Positions 37,154 to 46,392 are shown, counted from the first letter of the stretch. The stretch is 64,000 nucleotides of DNA from Burkholderiales bacterium (GCA_947451925.1 CANGAW010000003.1:1-64000), one strand, 5' to 3'. Program-made: numbers and translations. Notes: generated from the sequence alone by a model not told the origin.

Positions 37154-38698
37154 ATGGCCGATTCAAACAAGCTCATCATTTTTGACACCACCTTGCGCGA
37201 TGGCGAGCAGTCGCCTGGCGCGTCGATGACGCGTGACGAAAAAGTCCGCATTGCACGCCAGCTGGAACGACTGAAAGTCGATGTCATTGAAGCCGGTTTT
37301 GCCGCTTCTTCCCAGGGAGACTTTGAATCGATCAAGGCGATTGCCGGTACCATCAAAGATTCCATCATCTGCTCGCTGTCGCGCGCCAATGATCGCGACA
37401 TTTCGCGTGCGGCCGAAGCACTTGAGCCTGCGGCCAGAAAACGCATTCACACCTTCATTGCGACTTCGCCGCTGCATATGGAAAAAAAGCTGCGCATGTC
37501 GCCGGATCAGGTGCTGGAGCAAGCGAAGCAGGCCGTGCGCTTTGCGCGCAAATTTACCGATGATGTGGAATTCAGCCCGGAAGACGGCAGCCGCTCGGAA
37601 ATGGATTTCCTCTGCCGCGTGATCGAAACCGTGATTAACGAGGGTGCCACCACCATCAACTTCGCTGATACCGTCGGATATGCGGTGCCTGAGCTGTACG
37701 GCACCATGCTGCGCACGCTGCGCGAACGCATTCCCAATTCTGACAAGGCTGTCTGGTCGGTGCACTGCCATAACGACCTGGGCATGGGCGTCGCCAATTC
37801 TCTGGCCGGTGTGATGATTGGCGGCGCGCGTCAGGTTGAATGCACCATCAACGGTTTAGGCGAGCGTGCAGGCAATACGGCGCTGGAAGAAATCGTCATG
37901 GCTGTTCGCACCCGCAAGGATCATTACAAGCTTGAAATCGGCATCGATGCCACGCAAATTGTGCCGACCTCCAAGCTGGTGTCGCAGATTACCGGTTTTG
38001 CCGTACAGCCGAACAAGGCCGTGGTCGGCGCCAATGCTTTCGCCCATGCGTCTGGTATTCATCAGGACGGCATCCTGAAAGCGCGCGATACCTACGAGAT
38101 CATGCGCGCCGAAGACGTAGGCTGGGCAGCCAACAAGATTGTGTTGGGTAAGCTCTCAGGACGCAACGCGTTCAAACAGCGTCTGGAGGAACTGGGCATC
38201 AAGCTCGACTCGGAACACGAAGTCAACGCCGCCTTTACCCGCTTCAAGGAACTCGCCGACCGCAAATCCGAGATCTTCGATGAAGACATCATGGCGCTGG
38301 TATCTGACGAGCAGCAGTCGCATGAAAAGGAACACTACAATTTCGTGTCGCTGTCGCAGCACTCGGAAACCGGCGAAAAGCCTTCGGCTAAAGTGACCTT
38401 TTCGATTGAAGGCAAAGAAGTCAGTTGCGACGGAGAGGGCAATGGTCCGGTCGATGCGATTGTCAACGCCATTGAATCCAAGGCCGCCAGCGGTGCCGAG
38501 TTGCTGTTATTTTCGGTCAATGCGATTACGACCGGCACTCAGTCTCAGGGTGAAGTCACCATGCGCTTGTCAAAGGCCGGGCGTATCGTCAACGGCGTGG
38601 GTGCCGATCTCGACATCGTGGTGGCGTCAGCCAAAGCGTATTTGTCGGCGTTGAATAAACTGCATTCGAAGACAGAAAAACTGAACCCGCAGCTGTAA
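37154..38698 (+). CDS. leuA: 2-Isopropylmalate synthase (LeuA)
   Basis: A 514-residue enzyme for the first committed step of leucine synthesis. The catalytic barrel begins [16 protein letters not shown] and has [17 protein letters not shown] with the metal His pair; [18 protein letters not shown] and [10 protein letters not shown] follow. The C-terminal regulatory domain (about 390-500) binds leucine for feedback inhibition. CCAAGGAG precedes the ATG. It lies about 250 bp after pssA, with its own leader region. Confidence 0.96.
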   Translation: MADSNKLIIFDTTLRDGEQSPGASMTRDEKVRIARQLERLKVDVIEAGFAASSQGDFESIKAIAGTIKDSIICSLSRANDRDISRAAEALEPAARKRIHTFIATSPLHMEKKLRMSPDQVLEQAKQAVRFARKFTDDVEFSPEDGSRSEMDFLCRVIETVINEGATTINFADTVGYAVPELYGTMLRTLRERIPNSDKAVWSVHCHNDLGMGVANSLAGVMIGGARQVECTINGLGERAGNTALEEIVMAVRTRKDHYKLEIGIDATQIVPTSKLVSQITGFAVQPNKAVVGANAFAHASGIHQDGILKARDTYEIMRAEDVGWAANKIVLGKLSGRNAFKQRLEELGIKLDSEHEVNAAFTRFKELADRKSEIFDEDIMALVSDEQQSHEKEHYNFVSLSQHSETGEKPSAKVTFSIEGKEVSCDGEGNGPVDAIVNAIESKAASGAELLLFSVNAITTGTQSQGEVTMRLSKAGRIVNGVGADLDIVVASAKAYLSALNKLHSKTEKLNPQL

Positions 38699-38707
38699 AA
38701 CTGCGTG

Positions 38708-38749
38708 TTGGCTGGTGCCGGACAGGATATTCTGTCCGGCACCAGCCAG
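38708..38749 (+). terminator. Strong hairpin downstream of leuA
   Basis: GGCTGGTGCCGGACAG (38710-38725) pairs perfectly with CTGTCCGGCACCAGCC (38732-38747) around the loop GATATT; one more T-A and a G-T pair extend it. It begins 9 bp after the leuA stop. There is no T-run behind it, so ending may need Rho or the hairpin may protect the 3' end. Confidence 0.6.
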
Positions 38750-38813
38750 AGACAGCGTTCGATATTGCCACTTCTTTTGGGCTAAAGCCTGATTAAGCAA
38801 AGTGATTGGCATA

Positions 38814-38842
38814 TTGCCCAAAATTGCCCCATAAACTACAAT
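38814..38842 (+). promoter_or_regulatory. Sigma-70 promoter of the glyA riboswitch transcript
   Basis: TTGCCC (38814-38819), 17 bp, TACAAT (38837-38842); predicted start near 38849, just before the ZTP aptamer. Positions of -10, start point and aptamer agree with each other. Confidence 0.65.
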
Positions 38843-38849
38843 CAACGAC

Positions 38850-38965
38850 CATTTCGTCCCACGTAACTGGCGAAATTCAGGGTTTTACAGTGACCTGAAA
38901 GGTGGGTATCCACCGGGAAGCGTGGGATTTCATTAGCCGTGCGCCTGGGCAGCCAAGATGGATGA
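38850..38965 (+). promoter_or_regulatory. ZTP (pfl) riboswitch controlling glyA
   Basis: The conserved blocks of the ZTP aptamer are present in order: CGTAACTGGCG (38862-38872), a GGTGG/CCACC stem (38901-38914), CCGGGAAGCG (38913-38922) and GCCGTGCGCCTGGGC (38936-38950). ZTP riboswitches sense the purine-pathway alarmone and turn on one-carbon genes; glyA is a frequent target. The end of the aptamer, GCAGCC (38949-38954), can pair with GGCTGC (38973-38978), a possible switching helix. No clear intrinsic terminator follows, so control may act on translation. Confidence 0.9.
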
Positions 38966-39045
38966 CGTTTGAGGCTGCGCATGGTCAATTCTTGCCCCCC
39001 TCATTCGATTAAATCATCAGACTTCCACATCGATTGGAGTATTTC

Positions 39046-40293
39046 ATGTTTGCTAAAGACCAAACCCTTGCCAAGCTTGACCCTGAATTGTGGGCGGCCA
39101 TCCAACTGGAAAACCAGCGCCAGCAAGACCATATCGAACTGATCGCTTCCGAAAACTACACCTCGCCTGCGGTTATGGAAGCCCAGGGCTCGCAGCTGAC
39201 GAATAAATACGCCGAAGGCTATCCGGGCAAGCGCTATTACGGTGGTTGCGAATTTGTTGACATGGCCGAGACGCTGGCGATCAACCGCTTGAAGCAGTTG
39301 TATGGTGCCGAAGCGGCGAACGTACAGGCAAATTCAGGCTCGCAGGCTAATCAGGCCGTATTTTTTGCCATGCTCAATCCCGGTGACACCATCATGGGTA
39401 TGTCGCTGGCCGAAGGCGGTCACCTGACGCATGGCATGCCGCTCAATATGTCGGGCAAATGGTTCAAGGTCGTCTCTTATGGACTGGATGCAAACGAAGC
39501 GATTGATTACGACGAGATGGAACGTCTGGCACACGAGAAAAAACCGAAACTGATCATTGCCGGTGCGTCGGCCTATTCGCTGCGTATCGATTTCGAACGC
39601 TTTGCCAAAGTGGCGCGTGATGTCGGCGCATATTTTATGGTCGATATGGCGCATTACTCCGGACTGATTGCTGCCGGTGTTTATCCCAATCCCGTGCCTT
39701 TCGCTGACTTTGTTACCTCGACCACGCACAAGTCGCTGCGCGGCCCGCGTGGCGGCATCATCCTGATGAAGGCCGAGCATGAAAAGGCCATCAACTCGGC
39801 GATTTTCCCCGGTATTCAGGGTGGCCCGCTGATGCATGTCATCGCCGCCAAAGCCGTGGCGTTCAAAGAAGCGCTGGAGCCGGAATTCAAAACCTATCAG
39901 CAGCAGGTGGTGAAGAACGCTGATGCGCTGGCCCGTGCGCTGATTGCTCGCGGTTTGCGCATTGTGTCTGGCCGCACCGAATCCCATGTGATGCTGGTTG
40001 ATCTGCGCGCCAAAAAAATGACCGGTAAAGAAGCCGAAGCCATTCTTGGTTCGGCCCACATCACCTGCAATAAAAATGGTATCCCGAATGATCCGGAAAA
40101 ACCTTTCGTGACCTCGGGTATTCGTCTGGGCAGCCCGGCGATGACCACCCGCGGCTTTGGCGAAGCCGAAGCCACGAAAGTCGGTAATCTGATTGCTGAC
40201 GTGCTCGATAATCCGCATGACGCAGCCAACATTGAACGGGTCAAAGCAGAAGTGAAGAAATTAACCTCTGCCTTCCCGGTCTACGAACGCTGA
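39046..40293 (+). CDS. glyA: Serine hydroxymethyltransferase (GlyA)
   Basis: A 415-residue PLP enzyme that interconverts serine and glycine and loads tetrahydrofolate with a one-carbon unit. It shows [50 protein letters not shown] and the PLP lysine in [16 protein letters not shown]. The ATG at 39046 follows TTGGAGT; a start 12 bp earlier is less likely. Upstream control is by a ZTP riboswitch, and nrdR follows after 23 bp. Confidence 0.97.
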   Translation: MFAKDQTLAKLDPELWAAIQLENQRQQDHIELIASENYTSPAVMEAQGSQLTNKYAEGYPGKRYYGGCEFVDMAETLAINRLKQLYGAEAANVQANSGSQANQAVFFAMLNPGDTIMGMSLAEGGHLTHGMPLNMSGKWFKVVSYGLDANEAIDYDEMERLAHEKKPKLIIAGASAYSLRIDFERFAKVARDVGAYFMVDMAHYSGLIAAGVYPNPVPFADFVTSTTHKSLRGPRGGIILMKAEHEKAINSAIFPGIQGGPLMHVIAAKAVAFKEALEPEFKTYQQQVVKNADALARALIARGLRIVSGRTESHVMLVDLRAKKMTGKEAEAILGSAHITCNKNGIPNDPEKPFVTSGIRLGSPAMTTRGFGEAEATKVGNLIADVLDNPHDAANIERVKAEVKKLTSAFPVYER

Positions 40294-40316
40294 TTTAATC
40301 AGGCAGGAGCCAGAAG

Positions 40317-40808
40317 ATGCGATGTCCATTTTGTCAGCATGAAGAAACGCAAGTACTGGACACGCGTGCCTCGGACGAAGGCGACAGTGTTCGTCGCCGT
40401 CGTCGTTGCAGTCAATGCGACAAGCGCTTCACAACCTATGAACGCATCGAACTGGCGATGCCGGTCATCGTCAAGAAAAATGGCAGTCGTACCGAATTCG
40501 AACCTGCAAAATTACGCGCCAGCCTGATGCTGGCCTTGCGCAAGCGACCCGTCTCGGCAGACGCGGTCGATGGCGCAATTTTACGCATCGAAGAAAAGCT
40601 GCGGTCCTCTGGTGAGCGTGAAATTATGTCTGGGCAGATTGGCGAATTGGTCATGCGCGAGCTAAAGCGGCTCGATAAAATCGCCTACATCCGCTTTGCT
40701 TCCGTTTATCGCAGCTTTGAAGATGTGGCCGAGTTTCGCGACGCCATTGACGAAATTGATCTCGAACGCAAAACCAGCAAGGCCGGCGCGAAGCCTTCGC
40801 TAAGCTAG
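40317..40808 (+). CDS. nrdR: Ribonucleotide reductase repressor NrdR
   Basis: A 163-residue regulator. The N-terminal zinc ribbon has [17 protein letters not shown] and [17 protein letters not shown] (four Cys), followed by an ATP-cone domain starting [18 protein letters not shown]. NrdR represses nrd genes when dATP is bound. AGGAGC precedes the ATG; it probably shares the glyA transcript. Confidence 0.95.
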   Translation: MRCPFCQHEETQVLDTRASDEGDSVRRRRRCSQCDKRFTTYERIELAMPVIVKKNGSRTEFEPAKLRASLMLALRKRPVSADAVDGAILRIEEKLRSSGEREIMSGQIGELVMRELKRLDKIAYIRFASVYRSFEDVAEFRDAIDEIDLERKTSKAGAKPSLS

Positions 40809-41110
40809 TTCTCATCCTGCCTGGCGCATGAAGCGCTGCGTACGGTCACAGTAAAACTTATTCCGTTTTTCTTTCACTGAGCATGGGCAGCAGGCCTGTG
40901 CGCGTCTGAACTTGTCAAAAATTACCCTCATAAGTTTCTGTCAACGGCTGATGTAATCAGGGTTTCTTCAATTTCGATTCAATTGTTAGTGAGGCACTAA
41001 CGTTTGCTGCGATGGCATTCATATTCTTCGAGTATGCAGACTTCACCGGCAGCATCTGCTGTGCATCCGCAAGCTGTCCGGTCTTTTTACTTCTTTGTTA
41101 AGAGGTCTTC
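40809..41110. other. Intergenic region with a short perfect hairpin
   Basis: About 300 bp with no gene. The only clear structure is GTTAGTGAGGCACTAAC (40985-41001): 7-bp arms and a 3-nt loop, about 110 bp before pilV. It could be an operator or hairpin of the pilin operon. No convincing -35/-10 pair was found. Confidence 0.4.
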
Positions 41111-41584
41111 ATGCCCGACAAAACCGCTGCCGGTTTTTCGCTGCCAGAGATACTGATCACGATCGCGATATTGGTCGTCGGCCTGATGGCAGCGCTGCGA
41201 GTGCAACAGGCAAGTGTGCAAGCGATGCGCGAGGCGACGATCCAAGGCGCTGCGATGCAACTTGCCACCGAACTGGCTGATGCGATCAGGGCAGGGACGC
41301 AGGCAAATATCCATTTGCCGTTGATGCTGGAAGTACTCAACGACAGTTCTGAGCCAGCCTTGATTTCTTGCTTTGTCGACGAATGTACGACCGAGCAGAT
41401 GCTGCGCTTCGACTGGTCCGAGTGGCAGCAGCGCATAGCGCGGCTGGCGTCCGGTGTGCAGGTGACGGTCAGTCATGATGTGCAAGCATCCGCGCAGCCC
41501 TTGCTGATTAAAATCAGCTGGCCAGCGGCGGCATACGGCATAAGGTCTGAAATGATTGTGCCGGTGGGCCCGATGCAGCCATGA
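41111..41584 (+). CDS. pilV: Type IV pilus minor pilin PilV
   Basis: A 157-residue prepilin. A short basic leader ends in Gly8, followed by FSLPEILITIAILVVGLMAALRVQQ, the prepilin peptidase site with Glu5 and the hydrophobic helix. Minor pilins PilV/W/X with FimT prime pilus assembly at the inner membrane. The SLPE form is a small variant of the usual SLIE/TLIE. It overlaps pilW by 4 bp. Confidence 0.88.
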   Translation: MPDKTAAGFSLPEILITIAILVVGLMAALRVQQASVQAMREATIQGAAMQLATELADAIRAGTQANIHLPLMLEVLNDSSEPALISCFVDECTTEQMLRFDWSEWQQRIARLASGVQVTVSHDVQASAQPLLIKISWPAAAYGIRSEMIVPVGPMQP

Positions 41585-42573
41585 GCCGGCGTTCCCTTTG
41601 CCTCCTGGCTCAGCAGGCTCAGCACGGAACAGGCCTGATCGAACTATTGATTGCTGCGGCCTTGTCATTGGGCGTGGTGCTGATTGCCATCCTGCTGCTG
41701 CAAAGTGCCAATAGCAGTTTTATCTGGCTGGAGCAGTCGGCGCTGTTGCAAGAAAATGGACGCTATGCGATTGAACTTGTTGGCCGTGCTTTAAGACAGA
41801 CTGCGCTGCTTGATATTACGCAGCCCATAGCGCAGCGCTACACAGTCCCGCCTGATGGCGCAGTGCGTGGTGCAGATGCCCGTAGCGTCAAATTTTCTGG
41901 TGCCGGTTTTAGCCTTGTGAACGCGCCGGTGATTAATGGCAGTGATGTGCTTGTTGTCCGCTTCGCCGGCGCAGGCGATAGCGCTGCCGGTAGCAGTGCT
42001 GCCGACACCTACGGCAGTGTCCTTAATTGCGCCGGATTTGCCGTGCCCGCGCTGCAGCCTGACAGTGAGGATCTGGGCTGGAGCATTTTTTACCTGGCAG
42101 CGAGCGGCACTGGCGAGCCCGAGCTGCGTTGTGCCTATCGCGGTGCGCAGCAATGGGACACACAAGCCATCGTCGCTGGCGTGGAATCGTTTCAAGTCTT
42201 GTATGGCGTCGATACCGATGGCGATGGTTTTGCCAACCGCTTTCTGAATGCCAGCGGCGTATCTGCACTCGACGCGAAAGAAGCCACAAAATATTCGCAC
42301 TGGACCCAGGTGGTTGTCATCCGGATTGCCTTGCTCTTGCGCTCGCCGCATTCTCTGGCACGGGAATCCGGCCTGAGCCGGTTTGAATTATTTGGTTCTC
42401 GCTATGCTGCCGAGCATAGTTCTGATGATCCCGGTACCCGGATTTTTCTGCATGATTTGCCGCTTAACAGCCGCAAGCGCGTCAGACGCATGACGCAGTC
42501 CGTCATCTACCTGCGCAATAGTCTGCAGCCGACGACACCCTGCACTGTGTGCACGCAACAGGACTTGCCGTGA
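41581..42573 (+). CDS. pilW: Type IV pilus minor pilin PilW
   Basis: A 330-residue protein with a basic leader of about 17 residues and the processing site HGTGLIELLIAAALSLGVVL, where cleavage after Gly leaves TGLIE or LIE. The large C-terminal part has NGRYAIELVGRALRQTALL and VDTDGDGFANRFLNA, a DxDxDG calcium-like loop. PilW is normally the largest minor pilin. Its stop overlaps the pilX start. Confidence 0.87.
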   Translation: MSRRSLCLLAQQAQHGTGLIELLIAAALSLGVVLIAILLLQSANSSFIWLEQSALLQENGRYAIELVGRALRQTALLDITQPIAQRYTVPPDGAVRGADARSVKFSGAGFSLVNAPVINGSDVLVVRFAGAGDSAAGSSAADTYGSVLNCAGFAVPALQPDSEDLGWSIFYLAASGTGEPELRCAYRGAQQWDTQAIVAGVESFQVLYGVDTDGDGFANRFLNASGVSALDAKEATKYSHWTQVVVIRIALLLRSPHSLARESGLSRFELFGSRYAAEHSSDDPGTRIFLHDLPLNSRKRVRRMTQSVIYLRNSLQPTTPCTVCTQQDLP

Positions 42574-43196
42574 ACGTCGCCAGACCCGCGGCCTCATCGG
42601 GCATGGCTTTGCTGTGTTGCACAGCGATTCTGACGGTCGTGGTGCTACTGGCCCTGACCATGCAGCGGCTGATGCGGGAATCGCTGGCGATGGCATGGAA
42701 TACGACCGATCGTGAGCTGGCCTTGCAGTCTGCGGAAGCCGCATTGATGGACGCCGAACAAGCGATCAGGCAAATGGCCGAAACCAATCCCGATGAAGGA
42801 ATCGATAAGCCACCAGTGCAGAGTCCCTTGTTTCAAAGTCCTTCGTATCAAAGTTCTTTTGTGCAGGGAAAAATGCTGGTCTATGGCAGCCTGACCGGCA
42901 ATCTGATGCCTCATGGTGGCCAGCGGCAAACGCTGCATTTACCTGTTTATTTTGTCACGCTGCATCCATTGCAGGAGCCAACTGCAGCCGTTGCAGATAT
43001 GCATAGTTATCGGGTCACTGCGCTGGGTGTGGGCTTGCATGCGACAACCCGGGTTGTGTTGCAGGCAGATTTCATTCATTCACAGTGCGCCGCAGTCGCA
43101 CAGCCACCATGCGTAACAGAGGGCTTGAAGCGTGTTGGCTGGCGCGAATTACCGGCTTTGCCTGCAGAGATGGAAGGTATTGATGCGCAACCCTGA
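42570..43196 (+). CDS. pilX: Type IV pilus assembly protein PilX
   Basis: From a GTG at 42570, which overlaps the pilW stop, 208 residues. The N-terminus NVARPAASSGMALLCCTAILTVVVLLALTMQ is the PilX-type signal helix (SGxALL form, without Glu5), followed by LALQSAEAALMDAEQAIR, the typical PilX_N segment. A GTG at 42549 is an alternative start. It overlaps the next gene by 14 bp. Confidence 0.83.
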   Translation: MNVARPAASSGMALLCCTAILTVVVLLALTMQRLMRESLAMAWNTTDRELALQSAEAALMDAEQAIRQMAETNPDEGIDKPPVQSPLFQSPSYQSSFVQGKMLVYGSLTGNLMPHGGQRQTLHLPVYFVTLHPLQEPTAAVADMHSYRVTALGVGLHATTRVVLQADFIHSQCAAVAQPPCVTEGLKRVGWRELPALPAEMEGIDAQP

Positions 43197-43731
43197 ATTT
43201 TTCATTAAAAAAATTAATAAAGGCTTCAGCCTGACAGAACTGCTGGTGGTGGTCACGCTGGGCAGTCTATTGTTATCGATCGCTTTGCCCCACTTTGGTA
43301 ATCTGCTTGACCGCTTCAGGCTGGCCACCGCCAGCCGCACTCTGGTTTCTGCCATTTCACTGGCGCGGTCCGAAGCGATCAGACGTGGCGTAAGGGTGGA
43401 TCTGGTACCAGCCACGAATCATGACTGGAGCCGCGGCTGGCTGGTGATCATGGATGCCAACAATAATCAGCAACGCGATATTGGAGAAACGAGCTTGCAT
43501 GCCAGCGGTGCGCAGCCTGAAGGTTTGCGCATCGTTGGCAGTTTGCGTGATGCCAAAAAAACCTATCTTGCCTTTGATCCCAGCGGCAGACCGCGCAGCG
43601 CAGCCAGCAGTGCGGTACCCCAGTTTGGCTCCTTTTTGTTAAGCGTGGGTCCACACCAGAGCAAGATCGTTATCGGATTTTTAGGAAGGGTCAGAGTCTG
43701 TGACCCCGTGAAAGAGGGCGCGGCTTGCTAG
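43183..43731 (+). CDS. fimT: Pseudopilin FimT/GspH family
   Basis: A 182-residue prepilin: leader MRNPEFFIKKINKG, cleavage site G/FSLTELLVVVTLGSLLLSIALP with Glu5, then FRLATASRTLVSAISLARSEAIRRG and a GspH-type beta domain with WLVIMDANNNQQRD. Such FimT proteins are minor pilins and some bind DNA for uptake. In most clusters fimT comes first; here it is last. No pilY1 or pilE follows; ribD begins next. Confidence 0.85.
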   Translation: MRNPEFFIKKINKGFSLTELLVVVTLGSLLLSIALPHFGNLLDRFRLATASRTLVSAISLARSEAIRRGVRVDLVPATNHDWSRGWLVIMDANNNQQRDIGETSLHASGAQPEGLRIVGSLRDAKKTYLAFDPSGRPRSAASSAVPQFGSFLLSVGPHQSKIVIGFLGRVRVCDPVKEGAAC

Positions 43732-43783
43732 AATGCTGGTCTTGCTGCTTAAGCAGAATCTGAAAATCAGGTTGCAAACTTCC

Positions 43784-44875
43784 GTGCACATCACCAATGA
43801 CATCGACGCCATGCACTACGTATTGGCGCAGGCAGGCAAAGGCTTGTTCATCACCTCGCCCAACCCCCGGGTGGGCTGCGTGATTGTTCGCGAAGGGCAG
43901 GTGCTGGCAGTCGGCCACACGCAACCCGCCGGTTTTGCCCATGCCGAAGCCGCTGCCTTGCAAGACGCGGCAGCGCGTGGCGTGGCGGTACACGGCGCAA
44001 CCGCTTATGTGAGCCTGGAGCCGTGCAGTCATCAGGGCCGCACACCACCTTGTGCCGATGCTTTGATTGCAGCCGGTATCAGTCGTGTCGTTGTGGCTAT
44101 AGGCGACCCTAATCCTTTGGTGGCCGGTCAGGGCCTGGCTCGTTTGCGGGCCGCTGGCATTACCGTTGAGTGTGGTGTACTGGAGCAGGAAGCACGCGAA
44201 ATGAATAGTGGATTTTTTTCGCGTATGGAGCGTGGCCGGCCTTGGGTGCGCATGAAGATTGCTGCCAGTCTGGATGGCGGCACCGCACTCAACAATGGCA
44301 GCAGCCAGTGGATCACCTCAGCGCCAGCCCGCGACGACGGCCATGCATGGCGCGCACAGGCCTGCGCAATCCTGACCGGCATTGGCACGGTGATGCAGGA
44401 CGATCCGCAATTGAATGTGCGTGCTGTTGAAACCAGCCGTCAGCCGCGCCGCATTGTGGTTGATAGCCAGCTGCAAATCAGTCCACAGGCCAGGGTGCTG
44501 AAAGGTGGCGGCACCTGGATCTTCGCTGCACAATCGTATCCCGAGCGCGAAGCCGTGCTGCGTGAGCAGGGCGCTGAAGTGATTGTCTTGCCCAACCCCG
44601 CTGGCAAAGTCGATCTGGCTGAATTGCTCAACGAGCTGGGACGGCGCCAGATTAACGAATTACACGTCGAAGCCGGTTTTAAACTCAATGGCTCGCTGCT
44701 GCGTGCATCCTGTGTGGATGAGTTATTACTCTACTTGGCGCCCAGCCTGCTCGGGCCTGCGCAGGGCATGGCCAAGCTGCCGGAACTAAGCGACTTGAGT
44801 CTGCGCCAGCAGCTGCGTTTTCATGATGTCCGGCAAATTGGTCCGGACTTGCGCATACTTGCACGTTTTAATTAG
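43784..44875 (+). CDS. ribD: Riboflavin biosynthesis deaminase/reductase RibD
   Basis: A bifunctional enzyme, 363 residues from the GTG at 43784. The N-terminal deaminase has TSPNPRVGCVIV, the zinc motif HAEAAALQDAA and SLEPCSHQGRTPPC. The C-terminal reductase starts about residue 150 with RPWVRMKIAASLDGG and has ELHVEAGFKLNGSLL. An ATG at 43733 overlapping the fimT stop would add 17 residues unlike the family; an ATG at 43811 would cut it short. The start is therefore uncertain. Confidence 0.93.
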   Translation: MHITNDIDAMHYVLAQAGKGLFITSPNPRVGCVIVREGQVLAVGHTQPAGFAHAEAAALQDAAARGVAVHGATAYVSLEPCSHQGRTPPCADALIAAGISRVVVAIGDPNPLVAGQGLARLRAAGITVECGVLEQEAREMNSGFFSRMERGRPWVRMKIAASLDGGTALNNGSSQWITSAPARDDGHAWRAQACAILTGIGTVMQDDPQLNVRAVETSRQPRRIVVDSQLQISPQARVLKGGGTWIFAAQSYPEREAVLREQGAEVIVLPNPAGKVDLAELLNELGRRQINELHVEAGFKLNGSLLRASCVDELLLYLAPSLLGPAQGMAKLPELSDLSLRQQLRFHDVRQIGPDLRILARFN

Positions 44876-44898
44876 CCTTCCTTCAGAAAGAGTCACGT

Positions 44899-45519
44899 AT
44901 GTTCACTGGCATTGTCGCGGCAATTGGCCGCATTACTTCCATTACGCCCCTAGCGGCGGATGCCAACGCCGGTGTGCGCTTGAACGTTGCTGCGGGCGGC
45001 TTGCCGCTGGCAGATGTTGCCATTGGCGATTCCATCGCCTTAAACGGCGCCTGCATGACGGTCACGCAAAAAACGGCAGACAGTTTTACCGTTGACGTCT
45101 CCCGCGAAAGCCTGAACTGCACGGCCGGTCTGGATGCGGTCGGTGAAGTCAATCTGGAAAAAGCGCTGACGCTGGCTGACAGGCTGGGCGGGCATCTGGT
45201 CTCTGGTCATGTTGACGGTCTGGGACGTGTGCAGCGCTTCGAGCCGGTCGGCGAATCATGGGAGCTGGTGATTGAGGCGCCGCTGTCTTTGGCCAAGTAC
45301 CTGGCTTATAAGGGATCGATTGTCGTCAATGGCGTGTCGCTGACAGTTAATCGCGTCACAGACGGTGAGGATGCTTGTGCGGTGTCGATCAACCTGATTC
45401 CGCACACGATAGAAGCCACTACGTTGAAACACCTGCGGGCGGGCAGCAAGGTCAATCTGGAGATAGATCTGATTGCGCGTTATGTGGAGCGTATGCTCGG
45501 CAAACAAGTCGTCGCTTAA
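44899..45519 (+). CDS. ribE: Riboflavin synthase alpha subunit (RibE/RibC)
   Basis: A 206-residue enzyme made of two similar barrels: the first starts MFTGIVAAIGRI with GACMTVTQKTADSFTVDVSRE, the second FEPVGESWELVIEAPL with KGSIVVNGVSLTVNRV. It makes riboflavin from two lumazines. It starts 23 bp after ribD with AGAAAGAG upstream. The vapBC operator begins 24 bp after its stop. Confidence 0.95.
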   Translation: MFTGIVAAIGRITSITPLAADANAGVRLNVAAGGLPLADVAIGDSIALNGACMTVTQKTADSFTVDVSRESLNCTAGLDAVGEVNLEKALTLADRLGGHLVSGHVDGLGRVQRFEPVGESWELVIEAPLSLAKYLAYKGSIVVNGVSLTVNRVTDGEDACAVSINLIPHTIEATTLKHLRAGSKVNLEIDLIARYVERMLGKQVVA

Positions 45520-45543
45520 TGTCTCAGCGGTTTGCTCTGCCGG

Positions 45544-45581
45544 TTTAGCATGTGTACATCCATGTATGTACACATGCTAAA
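45544..45581. promoter_or_regulatory. Perfect 16-bp-arm palindrome, probable VapBC operator
   Basis: TTTAGCATGTGTACAT (45544-45559) and ATGTACACATGCTAAA (45566-45581) are exact reverse complements around CCATGT. It lies 29 bp before the vapB start, the usual place of the operator bound by VapB-VapC complexes through the AbrB-type domain. As RNA it could also form a hairpin ending ribE transcripts. Confidence 0.75.
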
Positions 45582-45610
45582 ATGAATGCATTCGAGGTAA
45601 AGGAGGCACC

Positions 45611-45847
45611 ATGGCCATCACCAAAATCTTCAAAAATGGAAACTCGCAGGCGGTTCGCATCCCGGCCGAGCTTGCCTACAACGCGTGGGACATTGAGCTG
45701 ACTATTGAGCGCGAAGGCGATGAATTGCGTATTCGTCCAGCCCAGCGCCGCATGGGTGATGTGCTTGGTCAGCTTGCCAAGTTTTCGCCGGACTTCATGG
45801 TTGATGGCCGCGGCCACAACGAAGAAGGTGAACGCGAGGCTTTATGA
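45611..45847 (+). CDS. vapB: Antitoxin VapB (AbrB/SpoVT type)
   Basis: A 78-residue protein. The N-terminal swapped-hairpin DNA-binding fold reads MAITKIFKNGNSQAVRIPAE, followed by ELTIEREGDELRIRP, and the acidic C-terminal tail should wrap around the toxin. AAGGAGG gives a strong ribosome site. Its stop overlaps the vapC start by 4 bp. Confidence 0.92.
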   Translation: MAITKIFKNGNSQAVRIPAELAYNAWDIELTIEREGDELRIRPAQRRMGDVLGQLAKFSPDFMVDGRGHNEEGEREAL

Positions 45848-46254
45848 GTGCCAAATTCATGCTCGATACGAATATTTGCATTTATCTGATGAAGCACCAG
45901 CCTGTTGAGGTCAGACAGCGTTTTGAACAATGCTTTGTTGGAGATGTGATTATTTCGGCCATCACCCTGGCCGAGCTTGAATATGGCGTTGTTTGCTCTG
46001 GCAGTTCAGAAACACAAAACCGCAATGCATTAAAAGGGTTTTTGCAAGAAATTCAAGTCGCGCCATTTGATGCAGTGGCAGCCAAAGTGTACGGTCCAAC
46101 GCGTTTCGCCAATCGCGAGCGCAATCGTGATGCGCTGGACAAGCTGATTGCCTCTCATGCCATTGCACTGGGCGTCACCCTGGTGACGAACAACGAAGCC
46201 GACTTTGTTGTTTACCCCGAACTGATCGTCGAGAACTGGGTTAAAAACCAATAG
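45844..46254 (+). CDS. vapC: Toxin VapC, PIN-domain ribonuclease
   Basis: A 136-residue PIN-domain protein with acidic residues in expected places: Asp8 in FMLDTN, Glu44 in TLAELEYGV, Asp99 in DALDKLIASHA and Asp120 in TNNEADF. VapC toxins cut tRNA or rRNA and are held inactive by VapB. The C-terminal LIVENW is common in this subgroup. The module stands between ribE and ribB in an otherwise continuous riboflavin cluster. Confidence 0.92.
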   Translation: MSAKFMLDTNICIYLMKHQPVEVRQRFEQCFVGDVIISAITLAELEYGVVCSGSSETQNRNALKGFLQEIQVAPFDAVAAKVYGPTRFANRERNRDALDKLIASHAIALGVTLVTNNEADFVVYPELIVENWVKNQ

Positions 46255-46392
46255 AGCGTCTATTAAAAAGATGCTGTCAGTGTTCTTCGCTTTGCCAGCC
46301 CTGTTTTGAAAGACACCCTTAGTCTTTGATCCGGTATTGCGTCGTTGAGACAGTGAAATCCATTAAAATAGCAGGCTACTCAGGATTCATAC

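Noticed and set aside
36907-37185. A 92-codon open frame across the leuA leader
   Set aside because: It has no ribosome site, overlaps the leuA start out of frame and shows no domain; the shorter leucine-rich frame in the same region explains the sequence better.
40993-41007. Sigma-54-like site GGCAC…TTTGC before pilV
   Set aside because: The GG and GC are 11 bp apart instead of 10, and this spacing is strict for sigma-54. Also part of the separate GTTAGTG/CACTAAC hairpin.
46337-46369. TTGCGT/TTGAGA with TAAAAT as the ribB promoter, or an FMN riboswitch before ribB
   Set aside because: The spacings are 21 and 13 bp, and none of the conserved RFN blocks are present in the 138-bp gap after vapC.
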